This document shows positions 7,370-16,679 of a stretch of DNA of 64,000 nucleotides, piece after piece (the stretch's first letter is position 1; the number at the start of each line of letters is the position of its first letter). A program made the translations under genes and the position numbers. The stretch spans positions 62,001-126,000 of the forward strand of contig NZ_REFH01000008.1 in assembly GCF_003688495.1 (NCBI RefSeq). Reading direction: 5' to 3'. A model generated the notes under the pieces. It did no database searches, had not been told where the DNA came from, and was given only the letters and a program-made list of their open reading frames with translations. The DNA is from Flavobacterium weaverense (GTDB taxonomy: Bacteria > Bacteroidota > Bacteroidia > Flavobacteriales > Flavobacteriaceae).

Positions 7370-10300
7370 ATGAAATTAGCAGAAATATCCATAAAACGTC
7401 CGTCGTTAATAATTGTATTATTTACAATATTAACACTTGGTGGGTTGTACAGTTACAGCAATTTGGGTTACGAATTGATTCCGAAATTTGAAACTAACGT
7501 AATTTCGATTGCCACTATTTATCCGGGTGCTTCACCAAATGAGGTAGAGAGCTCGGTGACTAAAAAGATTGAAGATGCAATTGCTTCATTGGAAAACATT
7601 AAAAAAATAGATTCTAAATCATACGAGAGTTTATCTACAGTTGCCATTACATTGACTTCTTCAGCTGATGTAAACGTTTCGATGAATGATGCGCAACGTA
7701 AAATTAACGCTATTATTAGTGATTTACCGGATGATGTGGAGACACCTTCTTTGAGTAAATTCTCATTGAGTGATTTACCAATTATGACTTTAGGCGCCTA
7801 TGGAAAAATGGACGAAGCTGCTTTTTACGATTTGATCGATAAAAAGTTAGTTCCCGTTATTTCCCGTGTGCAAGGAGTTGCGCAAGTAAACATCATTGGA
7901 GGTCAAGAAAGAGAAATTCAAGTCAATCTTGATGCAGCAAAAATGCAAGCTTATGGACTTTCAGTTTTACAGGTACAGCAAAATGTTTTATCCTCTAACT
8001 TAGATTTCCCAACAGGAAATATTCAAACGAGAGAGCAAAAAATATTAATTCGTTTAGCTGGAAAATATAAAAGTGTTGACGAGTTAAGAAACCTTATCGT
8101 TTCGTCTAAAAACGGAATTCAAATCCGTCTTAAAGACATTGCTGATGTTCAAGATACACAGAAGATCACTGAAAAAATAGCGCGTGTAAACCAAAAAAGC
8201 GCAATAGTTTTACAAATCATCAAACAATCGGATGCCAATGCGGTTGCAGTAAGTGAAGAGGTAATCAAAACAATTGCTAAACTAGAAAATGAATACAAAG
8301 CGAATAGTTTAAAGCTTGAAGTAGCCAAGGACAGTACTGTTTTTACGTTAATGGCTGCTGATGCGGTTGTACACGATTTACTTATTGCAGTTCTTTTAGT
8401 AGCTCTAGTAATGTTGTTTTTCTTGCACAGTATTAGAAACTCGTTGATTGTAATGATTACGATTCCAGCTTCGTTAGTTGCGACTTTTATTGGAATTTAC
8501 TTGATGGGTTATACTTTGAACTTAATGAGTCTATTAGGACTATCGCTCGTTGTAGGTATTCTGGTGGATGATGCCATTGTAGTATTGGAAAACATTTACA
8601 GGCACATGGAAATGGGCAAGAACAAAGTGCGTGCTGCTTATGATGGAACAGCAGAAATTGGTGGAACCGTAGTTTCGATTACTTTAGTAATTGTCGTAGT
8701 GTTTTTACCTATTGCATTGAGTACAGGATTAGTTTCAAACATTATCACGCAGTTTTGTGTTACTGTAATTATATCAACATTACTATCTTTATTAGCTTCG
8801 TTTACGATCATTCCTTGGTTGTCTTCACGATATGGTAAATTAGAACATATTCAGGGTAAAAATCTTTTTGGACGTGTTATTCTTGGATTCGAAAGTTATT
8901 TAACTCGTTTTACAAACTGGATTTCTGGATTGTTAACGTGGTGTCTAGACCATTATATTAAAACTATTTTAGTGGTATTAGTATTATTCTTTGGTTCTAC
9001 TATCGGTTTATTAGGTGGTGGTTTTATTGGTGGTGAATTCTTTGCTGCGTCAGATAGTGGTGAGTTCTTAGTTCAAATTGAAATGCCAAAAGACGCTTCA
9101 CTAGAACAAACCAACTTCATGACTCAAAAAGCAGAAGCTTTTTTAAGCAATGAAGAATATGTAGCAAGCCAAATTGCAACCGTAGGTCAAACTAGTGGTG
9201 GACTTGGAGCTGCTCAAGCAACAGCTTACAAATCTGAAATCAACGTGAAGATGGTTGAATTAGACAAACGCAGCGAGCCTGCAAATGTTTATGCAGCCAA
9301 AACGAAACGTAAATTAGAAAAATTATTAGTAGGTGCTAAAGTTAAAACGGTTCCAGTTGGTATTTTAGGAACTGCTGAAGATGCGACTTTGAATTTAATT
9401 GTAACGGGTACAGATGTTGCTAGCGCAATGAAATTTGCGAAACTAGCAGAAAAAGAATTATATACAATTCCAGGAGCAACAGAGATTGAATTATCAGTTG
9501 AAGATGGAAACCCAGAAGTAAACGTAAAAGTAGATAGAGATAAAATGGCTGCACTTGGATTAAGTCTTCAAAGTGTGGGTATGACAATGCAAACTGCTTT
9601 TAGCGGAAATACTGATGGACGTTATAGAGCTGGAGAATATGAATATGAAATTAACATTAAGTACAATGCTTTCGATAGAAAAAGTATTACTGATGTTAGT
9701 AATTTAATTTTCATTAATGAGTTAGGTCAACAAATCAAACTAAATCAATTTGCTACAGTAACTGAAGGTTCAGGTCCAAGTAACTTAGAACGAAGAGATA
9801 AATCGGCATCTGTTACTGTAAAAGGTCAGAATGTAGGTGTTGCATCGGGAACAATTGTTGCGCAATGGCAAGAGAAAATTGATAAACTTGAAAAACCAGC
9901 TGGAGTAAATTACATTTGGGGTGGTGATCAAGAAAATCAATCAGAAGGTTTTGGAACACTTGGAATTGCTTTATTAGCAGCTATTATTTTAGTTTACTTG
10001 GTAATGGTATCTTTGTATGACAGTTTTGTGCATCCATTCGTAGTATTGTTTGCTATACCGCTTTCGTTTATTGGAGCGATGTTAGCTTTGGCTTTGACCA
10101 ATAATACATTGAATATCTTTACCATTCTTGGTATCATTATGCTAATTGGTCTGGTTTGTAAAAATGCGATTATGCTTGTGGATTATACCAATCAACGACG
10201 TAAAGCTGGTGAGACAATTAGAACAGCGCTAATTCAAGCGAATCACGCTAGGTTACGTCCTATTTTGATGACTACTATTGCGATGGTTTTTGGAATGGTA

Positions 10301-10540
10301 CCTATTGCATTAGCATCAGGAGCTGGAGCGGAATGGAAAAATGGATTGGCTTGGGTAATTATCGGTGGATTAATTTCCTCTTTATTCTTAACGCTGATTA
10401 TTGTTCCGGTTATTTACGAAATCATGGAGAAAATTATTGCTAAATTCTCTAAAGGTGAAAAAGTAGATTACGATGTCGAAATGATTGCTGATTACGAGCA
10501 CAGAGAGTTAAGTGAAGATGGGTTTACACCAAAACATTAA
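7370..10540 (+). CDS. RND multidrug efflux permease (HAE1/AcrB type)
   Basis: A 1056-residue inner-membrane proton antiporter. The architecture is the usual duplicated one: TM1 (IIVLFTILTLGGLYSY), a periplasmic porter loop, TM2-6 from about residue 333, TM7 near residue 525, a second loop, and TM8-12 from about residue 860. The proton-relay Asp pair of TM4 is present at 400-401 (GILVDDAIVVLENI), and TM10 contains GIIMLIGLVCKNAIMLVDY with the conserved Lys. The start ITLGxYSYxxLxxELxPKFE is typical. Substrates cannot be read from sequence; the HAE1-type loops argue against a heavy-metal pump. It follows the adaptor after 70 bases that hold degenerate CTTAAAG repeats. Confidence 0.95.
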   Translation: MKLAEISIKRPSLIIVLFTILTLGGLYSYSNLGYELIPKFETNVISIATIYPGASPNEVESSVTKKIEDAIASLENIKKIDSKSYESLSTVAITLTSSADVNVSMNDAQRKINAIISDLPDDVETPSLSKFSLSDLPIMTLGAYGKMDEAAFYDLIDKKLVPVISRVQGVAQVNIIGGQEREIQVNLDAAKMQAYGLSVLQVQQNVLSSNLDFPTGNIQTREQKILIRLAGKYKSVDELRNLIVSSKNGIQIRLKDIADVQDTQKITEKIARVNQKSAIVLQIIKQSDANAVAVSEEVIKTIAKLENEYKANSLKLEVAKDSTVFTLMAADAVVHDLLIAVLLVALVMLFFLHSIRNSLIVMITIPASLVATFIGIYLMGYTLNLMSLLGLSLVVGILVDDAIVVLENIYRHMEMGKNKVRAAYDGTAEIGGTVVSITLVIVVVFLPIALSTGLVSNIITQFCVTVIISTLLSLLASFTIIPWLSSRYGKLEHIQGKNLFGRVILGFESYLTRFTNWISGLLTWCLDHYIKTILVVLVLFFGSTIGLLGGGFIGGEFFAASDSGEFLVQIEMPKDASLEQTNFMTQKAEAFLSNEEYVASQIATVGQTSGGLGAAQATAYKSEINVKMVELDKRSEPANVYAAKTKRKLEKLLVGAKVKTVPVGILGTAEDATLNLIVTGTDVASAMKFAKLAEKELYTIPGATEIELSVEDGNPEVNVKVDRDKMAALGLSLQSVGMTMQTAFSGNTDGRYRAGEYEYEINIKYNAFDRKSITDVSNLIFINELGQQIKLNQFATVTEGSGPSNLERRDKSASVTVKGQNVGVASGTIVAQWQEKIDKLEKPAGVNYIWGGDQENQSEGFGTLGIALLAAIILVYLVMVSLYDSFVHPFVVLFAIPLSFIGAMLALALTNNTLNIFTILGIIMLIGLVCKNAIMLVDYTNQRRKAGETIRTALIQANHARLRPILMTTIAMVFGMVPIALASGAGAEWKNGLAWVIIGGLISSLFLTLIIVPVIYEIMEKIIAKFSKGEKVDYDVEMIADYEHRELSEDGFTPKH

Positions 10541-10559
10541 TTTCTAATTATAATACTAT

Positions 10560-10593
10560 AAACGACCTATTCATTAATTTGAATAGGTCGTTT
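10560..10593 (+). terminator. Terminator of the tetR-RND operon
   Basis: Perfect 13-bp inverted repeat AAACGACCTATTC/GAATAGGTCGTTT with an 8-base loop, ending in TTTATTTT, 19 bases after the pump stop codon. Confidence 0.85.
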
Positions 10594-10925
10594 ATTTTAC
10601 AAGACATTTTAGTATCTAAAAAATCAAAGTGATATTAATGAAGCGATTTTATAGTACAGAAGTAATCAGTTTAGCTGAATTATTAAAAGAAAATAACGCC
10701 TTGCTTTTACTAATTAAATCTTAAATAAAGAATTTAAAAACTTTTAATAAATTTAATAAACAACTGATTTTCAATATTGTAAATGATAGTATTACATTCT
10801 TATGATCTAAGCACAGAAACTATGAACTTTTTTATGGCACGCTACTTGAATATGGCTTATCAAATAAGTTGAAAAGCGTAAGCCGAAAAGCTAAAGAGTA
10901 GGCAAACATTCAAAATACTTTTATC
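10594..10925. other. Intergenic region, mostly without recognised features
   Basis: AT-rich. It holds a 28-codon open frame at 10638-10724 that is too short and isolated to call, and a sigma-54-like motif at 10835-10850. Nothing else was recognised. Confidence 0.5.
10835..10850 (+). promoter_or_regulatory. Possible sigma-54 (RpoN) promoter
   Basis: TGGCAC-GCTAC-TTGAA lies about 75 bases upstream of the ATG at 10926. The -24 TGGCAC is perfect and the spacing to the -12 half is correct, but the -12 element is TTGA instead of TTGC. No TAnnTTTG element is obvious upstream of this gene, which makes the alternative sigma factor more plausible. Confidence 0.4.
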
Positions 10926-11564
10926 ATGAAAAAAATTACTTTATTAGTAGCTAGTATTTTCCTTTTTGGAGGTAGTGTAGCTAACGCAGCAGAGAGAATC
11001 GATTTCTCTGTAATTAAAAAATCTTCAGTAGATTTTAGAAATTCGGAGCCAATTGTATTCACAGAGAGAGGAGTTGAATTCTTCATCTTTCCTGACGGAC
11101 AACTAGACTTTAACACGCGACCTTCAAACGGACGTGATCACTATTACAAATCAAATAGTAGAGGTGATGTTAATAGAACTTATGGAGCACCTCACAACTC
11201 TAAAAACAAAAATTATGGCGTAAAGGTTTTACACGATAATTCTGGTAGAGTTAGACAAGTAGGTAATGTTTTTATTAACTACGATTCTAATGATAGAGTT
11301 AAACGTGTAGGTTCTGTTTACATGGCGTACAGCCGTTACGCTTTAGAACAAGTGGGTGGTTTACAAATCATGTACAACCGTAAAGGTCAAATCGTGAATA
11401 CTATTGGAAGTGTAAATTGCGGTAAAGCGTACGCTTACAATCAAAACAACTATGGTAATAACGATTACGCTAATGACAGAAACAATAATGATGACAACTA
11501 CTATTACAGAACGGCTAGTCCAAAACTGGTAGGAAATGCAGACATTACAATTATCAAAAGATAG
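10926..11564 (+). CDS. Secreted protein of unknown function with Asn/Asp/Tyr-rich tail
   Basis: A 212-residue protein with a clear signal peptide (MKKITLLVASIFLFGGSVANA, cleavage ANA-AE). The mature part contains a motif GVEFFIFPDGQLDFNTRPS and then two related units, VRQVGNVFINYDSNDRVKRVG and SVYMAYSRYALEQVGGLQIMYNRKGQ, in which a beta-strand is followed by a short R/Q-containing turn, suggesting a small repeat-built beta sheet. Residues about 170-195 are low complexity (Asn, Asp, Tyr). Similar proteins exist in flavobacteria as far as I recall, but no function is known to me. It is monocistronic, with a terminator 57 bases downstream and a possible sigma-54 promoter upstream. Confidence 0.8.
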   Translation: MKKITLLVASIFLFGGSVANAAERIDFSVIKKSSVDFRNSEPIVFTERGVEFFIFPDGQLDFNTRPSNGRDHYYKSNSRGDVNRTYGAPHNSKNKNYGVKVLHDNSGRVRQVGNVFINYDSNDRVKRVGSVYMAYSRYALEQVGGLQIMYNRKGQIVNTIGSVNCGKAYAYNQNNYGNNDYANDRNNNDDNYYYRTASPKLVGNADITIIKR

Positions 11565-11620
11565 CATGACTAGTAAGCACAGTTAAATAATAGTTTTGAA
11601 TTAGTTATTAGAATTATTAA

Positions 11621-11658
11621 AAAAATTCCCGCTGGTATAACAACCAACGGGAATTTTT
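11621..11658. terminator. Bidirectional terminator between secreted protein and dsbA-like gene
   Basis: AAAAATTCCCG/CGGGAATTTTT with an inner GGT/ACC pair. It can serve both converging genes. Confidence 0.85.
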
Positions 11659-11683
11659 ACATTTAGATCAGTTTATATAGAAA

Positions 11684-12400
11684 TTAATCGCAACCATCAA
11701 TACCGCAACTATCGCCTTGAGTTTTATTAATTAATGTAACTTTTGATTCAAACTTTCCTTCCTGCCATACTTTTTCAAGTGTTTCTAAAAACGCAGTGGC
11801 TGGTTGTGCACCTGAAACAGCATATTTATTATCGAACACGAAGAACGGAACGCCTTGTACACCTATTTCTTGCGCAGTACTAATATCTTTCTTTACATCA
11901 TCTGAAAAAGCATCTGAGCTTAAAACTTCATCAATGCTTTCAGGATTTAAGCCCACTGAAATTCCTAATTCCTTTAAAGTATCCTTATCGTTGATGTTTT
12001 TACCTTCAGTCAAATAGGCTTTAAATAAAAGTTCCTCTAATTCATCAGATAGTGAATGCTTTTTAGCTAAATGTAGCAATCGATGCGCATCAAACGAATT
12101 TGCAAGAACAGCTTTTTCAAAATAGAAGTCTAATCCTGCAGTTTTAGCATTTTGAGTCATATTGTCAAGCATGCCTTGAGCCCAGTCAATCCCTTTTCCG
12201 TACTTATCAGCAAGATGAGTAACCATATTATCCTCCTTAGAAGCTACGAAACTTGGATCTAACTGATAACTTTTCCATTCAATTTCCACCGCATTTTTAT
12301 GTTCGAAAAGGCTAAGAGCTTCTTCAATTCTTCTTTTTCCTATATAGCAAAACGGACACATAATATCCGACCAAATTTGAACTTTTAATTTATTTTCCAT
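11684..12400 (-). CDS. DsbA family oxidoreductase, FrnE-like
   Basis: A thioredoxin-fold disulfide oxidoreductase of the FrnE/2-hydroxychromene isomerase-like branch, 238 residues from the chosen ATG. The active site CPFC is at residues 15-18 in WSDIMCPFCYIGKRRIE, and the cis-Pro region is IGVQGVPFFVFDN. The FrnE signature of a long helical insertion (MTQNAKTAGLDFYFEKAVLANSFDAHRLLHLA) is present. There is no signal peptide, so it is cytosolic. The C-terminus carries two more Cys (DSCGIDGCD). An in-frame TTG at 12418 would add six residues (MIKDIN); the ATG at 12400 gives the usual N-terminus and is preferred. Confidence 0.9.
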   Translation of the reverse strand: MENKLKVQIWSDIMCPFCYIGKRRIEEALSLFEHKNAVEIEWKSYQLDPSFVASKEDNMVTHLADKYGKGIDWAQGMLDNMTQNAKTAGLDFYFEKAVLANSFDAHRLLHLAKKHSLSDELEELLFKAYLTEGKNINDKDTLKELGISVGLNPESIDEVLSSDAFSDDVKKDISTAQEIGVQGVPFFVFDNKYAVSGAQPATAFLETLEKVWQEGKFESKVTLINKTQGDSCGIDGCD

Positions 12401-12575
12401 GTTTATGTCTTTTATCAAAATTAGGATTATTTCTCGAATACAAAATTAACTAATTCCATTTTGAGAGTCTTTGATTTTAGGTTTATATTAGGATAATTTG
12501 AAGTGAAACGCTTGAGAATTTAGGCTTATCTTGAGTCTCTTGCTAATCTATAAATGAAATCAAAAATAGGATTAA

Positions 12576-13568
12576 TTAAATTTTACCTACAATTTTGTCC
12601 ATAACCCAAGCTGTATGAGACGCTGTATTTCCATTAGAAGGATGAATTTCATTTCCGATAAGGTGCACTCGCATATTTTCGACATGATATAATTGTATGT
12701 TTTCTGGATTATCAATGAACAAATCAGTTCTACCCTCCTCATTGGATAGCACAACAGACTCCTCATTAAAAACCGAAAAACTAATTTTACCTTTACTCCC
12801 AAAGATCTCGACCGTATCTTCACGCATGCTGCAACCAAAATTCCAACTACCTGAACCCGTCACGCCACATTCGTGCAACCAGCAAGCACTTATAGCGTCT
12901 TTAGAGGTGTATAATCTTTGTTGGTTTAAACTTATTCCTTTAGCCTCTTTTACATCGCCTAAGAGATGAATAAACAAGTCTAATCCATGACTTGCTAAAT
13001 CATCAAAATAACCCGCAGTAGCGATAGACTTATCTGTGCGCCAATTGTATTCTCCGGATAAATCTTGAGAGTTTGCCGGTTTACTTAAATGCCATCTTAT
13101 ATGACGTAACTCCCCTATAGCATTACTATCAAGCCATGTTTTAATTTGTTTAAAGCGAGGTAATGATCGGCGATAGTAAGAAACAAACAAAGGGATTTCT
13201 TTACTCTTAAAAGCCTCGTAAATATCCAAGCAATCTTGATAACTTGGTGCTAATGGTTTTTCTATGCAGCATATTTTTCCAGCTGCTGCGACTTTAAGTC
13301 CATAGAATTTATGAGTATCCGGTGGTGTAGCTATATAAACCGCATCTACTTCGTCATCATTAATCAAATCATCTGCGTTACTGTAATATTTTCTAATCCC
13401 ATGTCGTTGAGCATAATCTTTTGCTTTACTTTCATCTCTTCTCATTACTGCAACAACTTCAAAACCTTTTGTTTTTTGATAGGCTGGACCACTTTTAACT
13501 TCTGTGACTTTACCGCACCCTAAAATACCCCAGCGTATTATTTTCGTATCGTTATCTTCTAGTCTCAT
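12576..13568 (-). CDS. Gfo/Idh/MocA family NAD(P)-dependent oxidoreductase
   Basis: A 330-residue cytosolic oxidoreductase. The N-terminal Rossmann fold has the nucleotide-binding WGILGCGKVTEVKSGPA, followed by VVAVMRRDESKAKDYAQRHG and the family motif DAVYIATPPDTHKFYGLKVAAAGKICCIEKPLA, which includes the EKP catalytic/cofactor Lys. The C-terminal domain has GYFDDLASHGLDLFIHLLG, typical of the substrate domain. Substrates in this family are mostly sugars or inositols; none can be assigned here. The ATG at 13568 is preferred over an in-frame TTG two codons upstream. It appears monocistronic. Confidence 0.9.
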   Translation of the reverse strand: MRLEDNDTKIIRWGILGCGKVTEVKSGPAYQKTKGFEVVAVMRRDESKAKDYAQRHGIRKYYSNADDLINDDEVDAVYIATPPDTHKFYGLKVAAAGKICCIEKPLAPSYQDCLDIYEAFKSKEIPLFVSYYRRSLPRFKQIKTWLDSNAIGELRHIRWHLSKPANSQDLSGEYNWRTDKSIATAGYFDDLASHGLDLFIHLLGDVKEAKGISLNQQRLYTSKDAISACWLHECGVTGSGSWNFGCSMREDTVEIFGSKGKISFSVFNEESVVLSNEEGRTDLFIDNPENIQLYHVENMRVHLIGNEIHPSNGNTASHTAWVMDKIVGKI

Positions 13569-13792
13569 GATCAATATATTTTATGTATTACACATTAAAG
13601 TAAAAATAGAGTTATTTATTAATTGTTTAACAATAAAACTAGGCTAAAAAGTTTAAAGCCAGAAGCCGACTATTTTACAGAAAATTATAATCCTATTGTT
13701 TATTTCTGGTTATACTAAAAAACTACTTCTGAAATTTTTTCGAATTAAGAGATTTCTCCTAAGCACTATAAATCAAGACTATTTAGAAAAGC

Positions 13793-13827
13793 AAAAAACC
13801 ATCAAGATTAAACTTGATGGTTTTTTT
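13793..13827. terminator. Terminator of the nuo operon
   Basis: AAAAAACCATCAAG/CTTGATGGTTTTTT with a 6-base loop, just beyond the nuoN stop (13846). Confidence 0.9.
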
Positions 13828-13845
13828 AAAATTTTAAAATTCAAA

Positions 13846-15216
13846 TTACACCAATAAATCCAACACTGTTGAAGGGAACAGACCTAAAGCGATATTCAAT
13901 ACAATTGCAACAACTGCTACTGCATAAATAACGAATGGTGTTGCTTTTCTTTCTTCGTTTGGCTCTTTAGTGTACATTGCCAAAATTAGTTTGAAATAAT
14001 AGCCAACACTAATAATAGAGTTTACAACTGCTACTATCACAAGAACTAAGTAACCTGATTCAATTGTATCACTAAACAAGACTAATTTAGCAAAAAATCC
14101 TGCAAAAATAGGGATACCAGCCATTGAAAGTAACGAACCAGTTAGTATCGCAGCTAATAAAGGATTGTTTTTTCCTAAACCGTGAAAGTTTACAATATCT
14201 TCATTATCTCTATTTTTACAAACGTAAATGATTACGCTAAACGCAGCAATTCCTGATAATGCATACGCAGAAGCATAGTACAACAAACTTCCAGCTGAAG
14301 TTGATAAACTCAATAAAGTCATCAGCATAAAACCAGCGTGAGATACACCTGAAAAAGCAAGCATACGTTTTACATTCACTTGGCGCAATGCCATAATATT
14401 TCCAACAGTCATGGAAGCCATAGATATAACTACAACAACAATTTTGAACGATTCTGAAATATCAGCGTTCATTACAGATAGTAATTTGTACAAGGAAGCC
14501 ATAGCAACTACTTTTACTAATGTGCTCATCAATGCAGTAGTTATTGTTGGAGAACCTTCATATACATCTGGTGCCCAAAAGTGAAAAGGAACAGCAGCAA
14601 CTTTGAATAACATTCCTATTGTCAATAATACAATTCCTATTGGGAACCAAATAGGTAACTCAGCTGATTGGGACATTGCAGCAATATCGCTAACATTAAA
14701 ACTTCCCATTGCACCGTAAATCATACAGATACCAAAAAGAATAATTCCTGAAGCAAATGAACCCATTAGGAAATATTTCATTCCTGCTTCATTACTTTTT
14801 AAATTTAAACGATCACTTGCCGCAAGCACGTACAATGCAATTGACAATATTTCAATTCCTAAAAAGAACATCGCTAAGTTTCCAAAAGAAACCATTGCTA
14901 CCGCTCCCGAAAGTAAAAATATTTTTATGGCAATGTAATCTGAGATTTTGGATTGATGCTTTTCATAAAAGTTATGACTTAAAGAAACTAAGAAAATAGT
15001 AAGGACGATAAACAACGAGGAAAATGCAGTAGAAAATTTACTTACAACAATCATATCGTTATAGTAACTCTCGGTAGAATTAAACTCAGATATAGTTAAA
15101 CCAAGAACGGCTAACAACCCAACGATTGTTAAAGGCACAATGGCTTTAGTCAAATTGAAAATTTCAAGTAAAAGGCATAAAACACCTAATCCTATTATAG
15201 CTATTAATGTATTCAT
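13846..15216 (-). CDS. nuoN: NADH-quinone oxidoreductase subunit N
   Basis: The last of the 14 complex I genes, encoding a proton-pumping antiporter-like membrane subunit of 456 residues with about 14 membrane segments. It carries the proton_antipo_M core: GIEILSIALYVLAASDRLNLKSNEAGMKYFLMGS and FKVAAVPFHFWAPDVYEGSPT, with the conserved Lys and Glu of the antiporter family, then RQVNVKRMLAFSGVSHAGFM. It starts 12 bases after the nuoM stop. Confidence 0.97.
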   Translation of the reverse strand: MNTLIAIIGLGVLCLLLEIFNLTKAIVPLTIVGLLAVLGLTISEFNSTESYYNDMIVVSKFSTAFSSLFIVLTIFLVSLSHNFYEKHQSKISDYIAIKIFLLSGAVAMVSFGNLAMFFLGIEILSIALYVLAASDRLNLKSNEAGMKYFLMGSFASGIILFGICMIYGAMGSFNVSDIAAMSQSAELPIWFPIGIVLLTIGMLFKVAAVPFHFWAPDVYEGSPTITTALMSTLVKVVAMASLYKLLSVMNADISESFKIVVVVISMASMTVGNIMALRQVNVKRMLAFSGVSHAGFMLMTLLSLSTSAGSLLYYASAYALSGIAAFSVIIYVCKNRDNEDIVNFHGLGKNNPLLAAILTGSLLSMAGIPIFAGFFAKLVLFSDTIESGYLVLVIVAVVNSIISVGYYFKLILAMYTKEPNEERKATPFVIYAVAVVAIVLNIALGLFPSTVLDLLV

Positions 15217-15228
15217 TTTTTTATCTGA

Positions 15229-16671
15229 CTAGTTAATTCTATTAATTTGATTTAAGATTTCTTCTAGACTTGGTGTGATCAAATCTATTATTGGTTTTGG
15301 ATACATCCCAAAAAACAATAAAACGGCGATAATTGCCACCAATGTAATTCCTTCATTCATACTTACATCAGCAAAAACTTTAGAATTCGTTTCTCCTAAC
15401 ATTGAGTGTTGGAACATCCTTAACATATAGTAAGCTCCTAAGATAATTGTTGTACCTCCTAAAATAGCAAACCAAACATTCACTTGTGATAAGCTATATA
15501 ATACTGTAAATTCTCCAACGAAGTTAAAAGTAGCCGGCAAAGAAATAGAAGCCATAACTAATATTAAAAACATCGACGTGAATTTTGGAGTTTGAGAACG
15601 AATTCCTCCCATTTCAGCAATTACTCTAGTTTCATATCTTCTATATATAATTTCAGCAGTATAAAACAAACCAACTACTACAAATCCGTGCGCAATCATT
15701 TGCAAAACTGCACCACGCAATCCATCAAGAGTTAACGTATAAGTTCCAGCTGCAATCAAACCTACGTGTGCAAGTGAAGAATATGCTAGTAATTTCTTCA
15801 AGTCCTTTTGTCTCAAAGCTACTATAGAACCATAAATTACTCCTGCAATTCCAATGGCTATAAAAATATATTTATATTCTGAAGCTGCTAATGGAGTAAT
15901 CGGTAATTGCCAACGGATGATGCTATACAATCCCATTTTAAGCATGATACCAGACAAAAGCATAGTTCCAACAGTTGGTGCTTTTTGATACACATTTGCT
16001 TGCCAAGTGTGAAATGGAATTAAAGGAATCTTAATAGCATACGCTAAGAAGAACGCTAAGAAAATCCAAAACTGCTCTGTTGCTGATAAAGTAACTTTAT
16101 ATAAATCTTCAATAAGGAAGCTTCCTGCTTTTTGGTACAAATAAACAAATGCGATTAGCATGAATAATGAACCTGCAAGGGTATAAATAAAGAATTTTAC
16201 CACTGCCTTTCTACGTTCTTCTACATCTCCATTACCCCAAACTAATGCAATGAAGTAAATAGGAATAAGAGATAACTCCCAGAAAATATAATATAAAAGT
16301 CCATCGCTAGCTAAGAATGTTCCCACCATAGCAAACGACATGAAAAGAATTAATGCATAAAATGATTTTGCATTTTTATAATCATTCCCAAAAGAAGAGA
16401 AAGTAATAATTGCTGTCAAAACCGTTGTCAATAAAACCATCGCTAATGAGAGTCCATCTGCTTTCAGCGCAAAAGAAACATTAGGTTTTGAAATCCACTG
16501 ACTGATAAAACTGATGTTTTCACCAAGGTTAAAATGGTTTAATAGTACGATTGAACAACCTGCGGCAGCCAACCCAAAGAACAATGCTACTTTTGAAGCT
16601 AGTTTATCGCCCGCTAGAAATGTGACTAACGCACCAACAAAAAGTATAATTAATATTAGAGATACATTCAT
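15229..16671 (-). CDS. nuoM: NADH-quinone oxidoreductase subunit M
   Basis: An antiporter-like membrane subunit of complex I, 480 residues from the ATG at 16671 (MNVSLILIILFVGALVTFLAG). A longer frame to 16716 would overlap nuoL by 37 bases and gives no recognisable start. Visible motifs include YYIFWELSLIPIYFIALVWG, KFFIYTLAGSLFML, IKIPLIPFHTWQANVYQKAP and RQKDLKKLLAYSSLAHVGL. It begins eight bases after the nuoL stop. Confidence 0.96.
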   Translation of the reverse strand: MNVSLILIILFVGALVTFLAGDKLASKVALFFGLAAAGCSIVLLNHFNLGENISFISQWISKPNVSFALKADGLSLAMVLLTTVLTAIITFSSFGNDYKNAKSFYALILFMSFAMVGTFLASDGLLYYIFWELSLIPIYFIALVWGNGDVEERRKAVVKFFIYTLAGSLFMLIAFVYLYQKAGSFLIEDLYKVTLSATEQFWIFLAFFLAYAIKIPLIPFHTWQANVYQKAPTVGTMLLSGIMLKMGLYSIIRWQLPITPLAASEYKYIFIAIGIAGVIYGSIVALRQKDLKKLLAYSSLAHVGLIAAGTYTLTLDGLRGAVLQMIAHGFVVVGLFYTAEIIYRRYETRVIAEMGGIRSQTPKFTSMFLILVMASISLPATFNFVGEFTVLYSLSQVNVWFAILGGTTIILGAYYMLRMFQHSMLGETNSKVFADVSMNEGITLVAIIAVLLFFGMYPKPIIDLITPSLEEILNQINRIN

Positions 16672-16679
16672 AGTATAAA

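Noticed and set aside
10638..10724. 28-codon open frame (MKRFYSTEVISLAELLKENN...)
   Set aside because: It is short, lacks a promoter or ribosome-binding support and has no neighbour that would explain it. Its composition is what AT-rich spacer DNA gives by chance.
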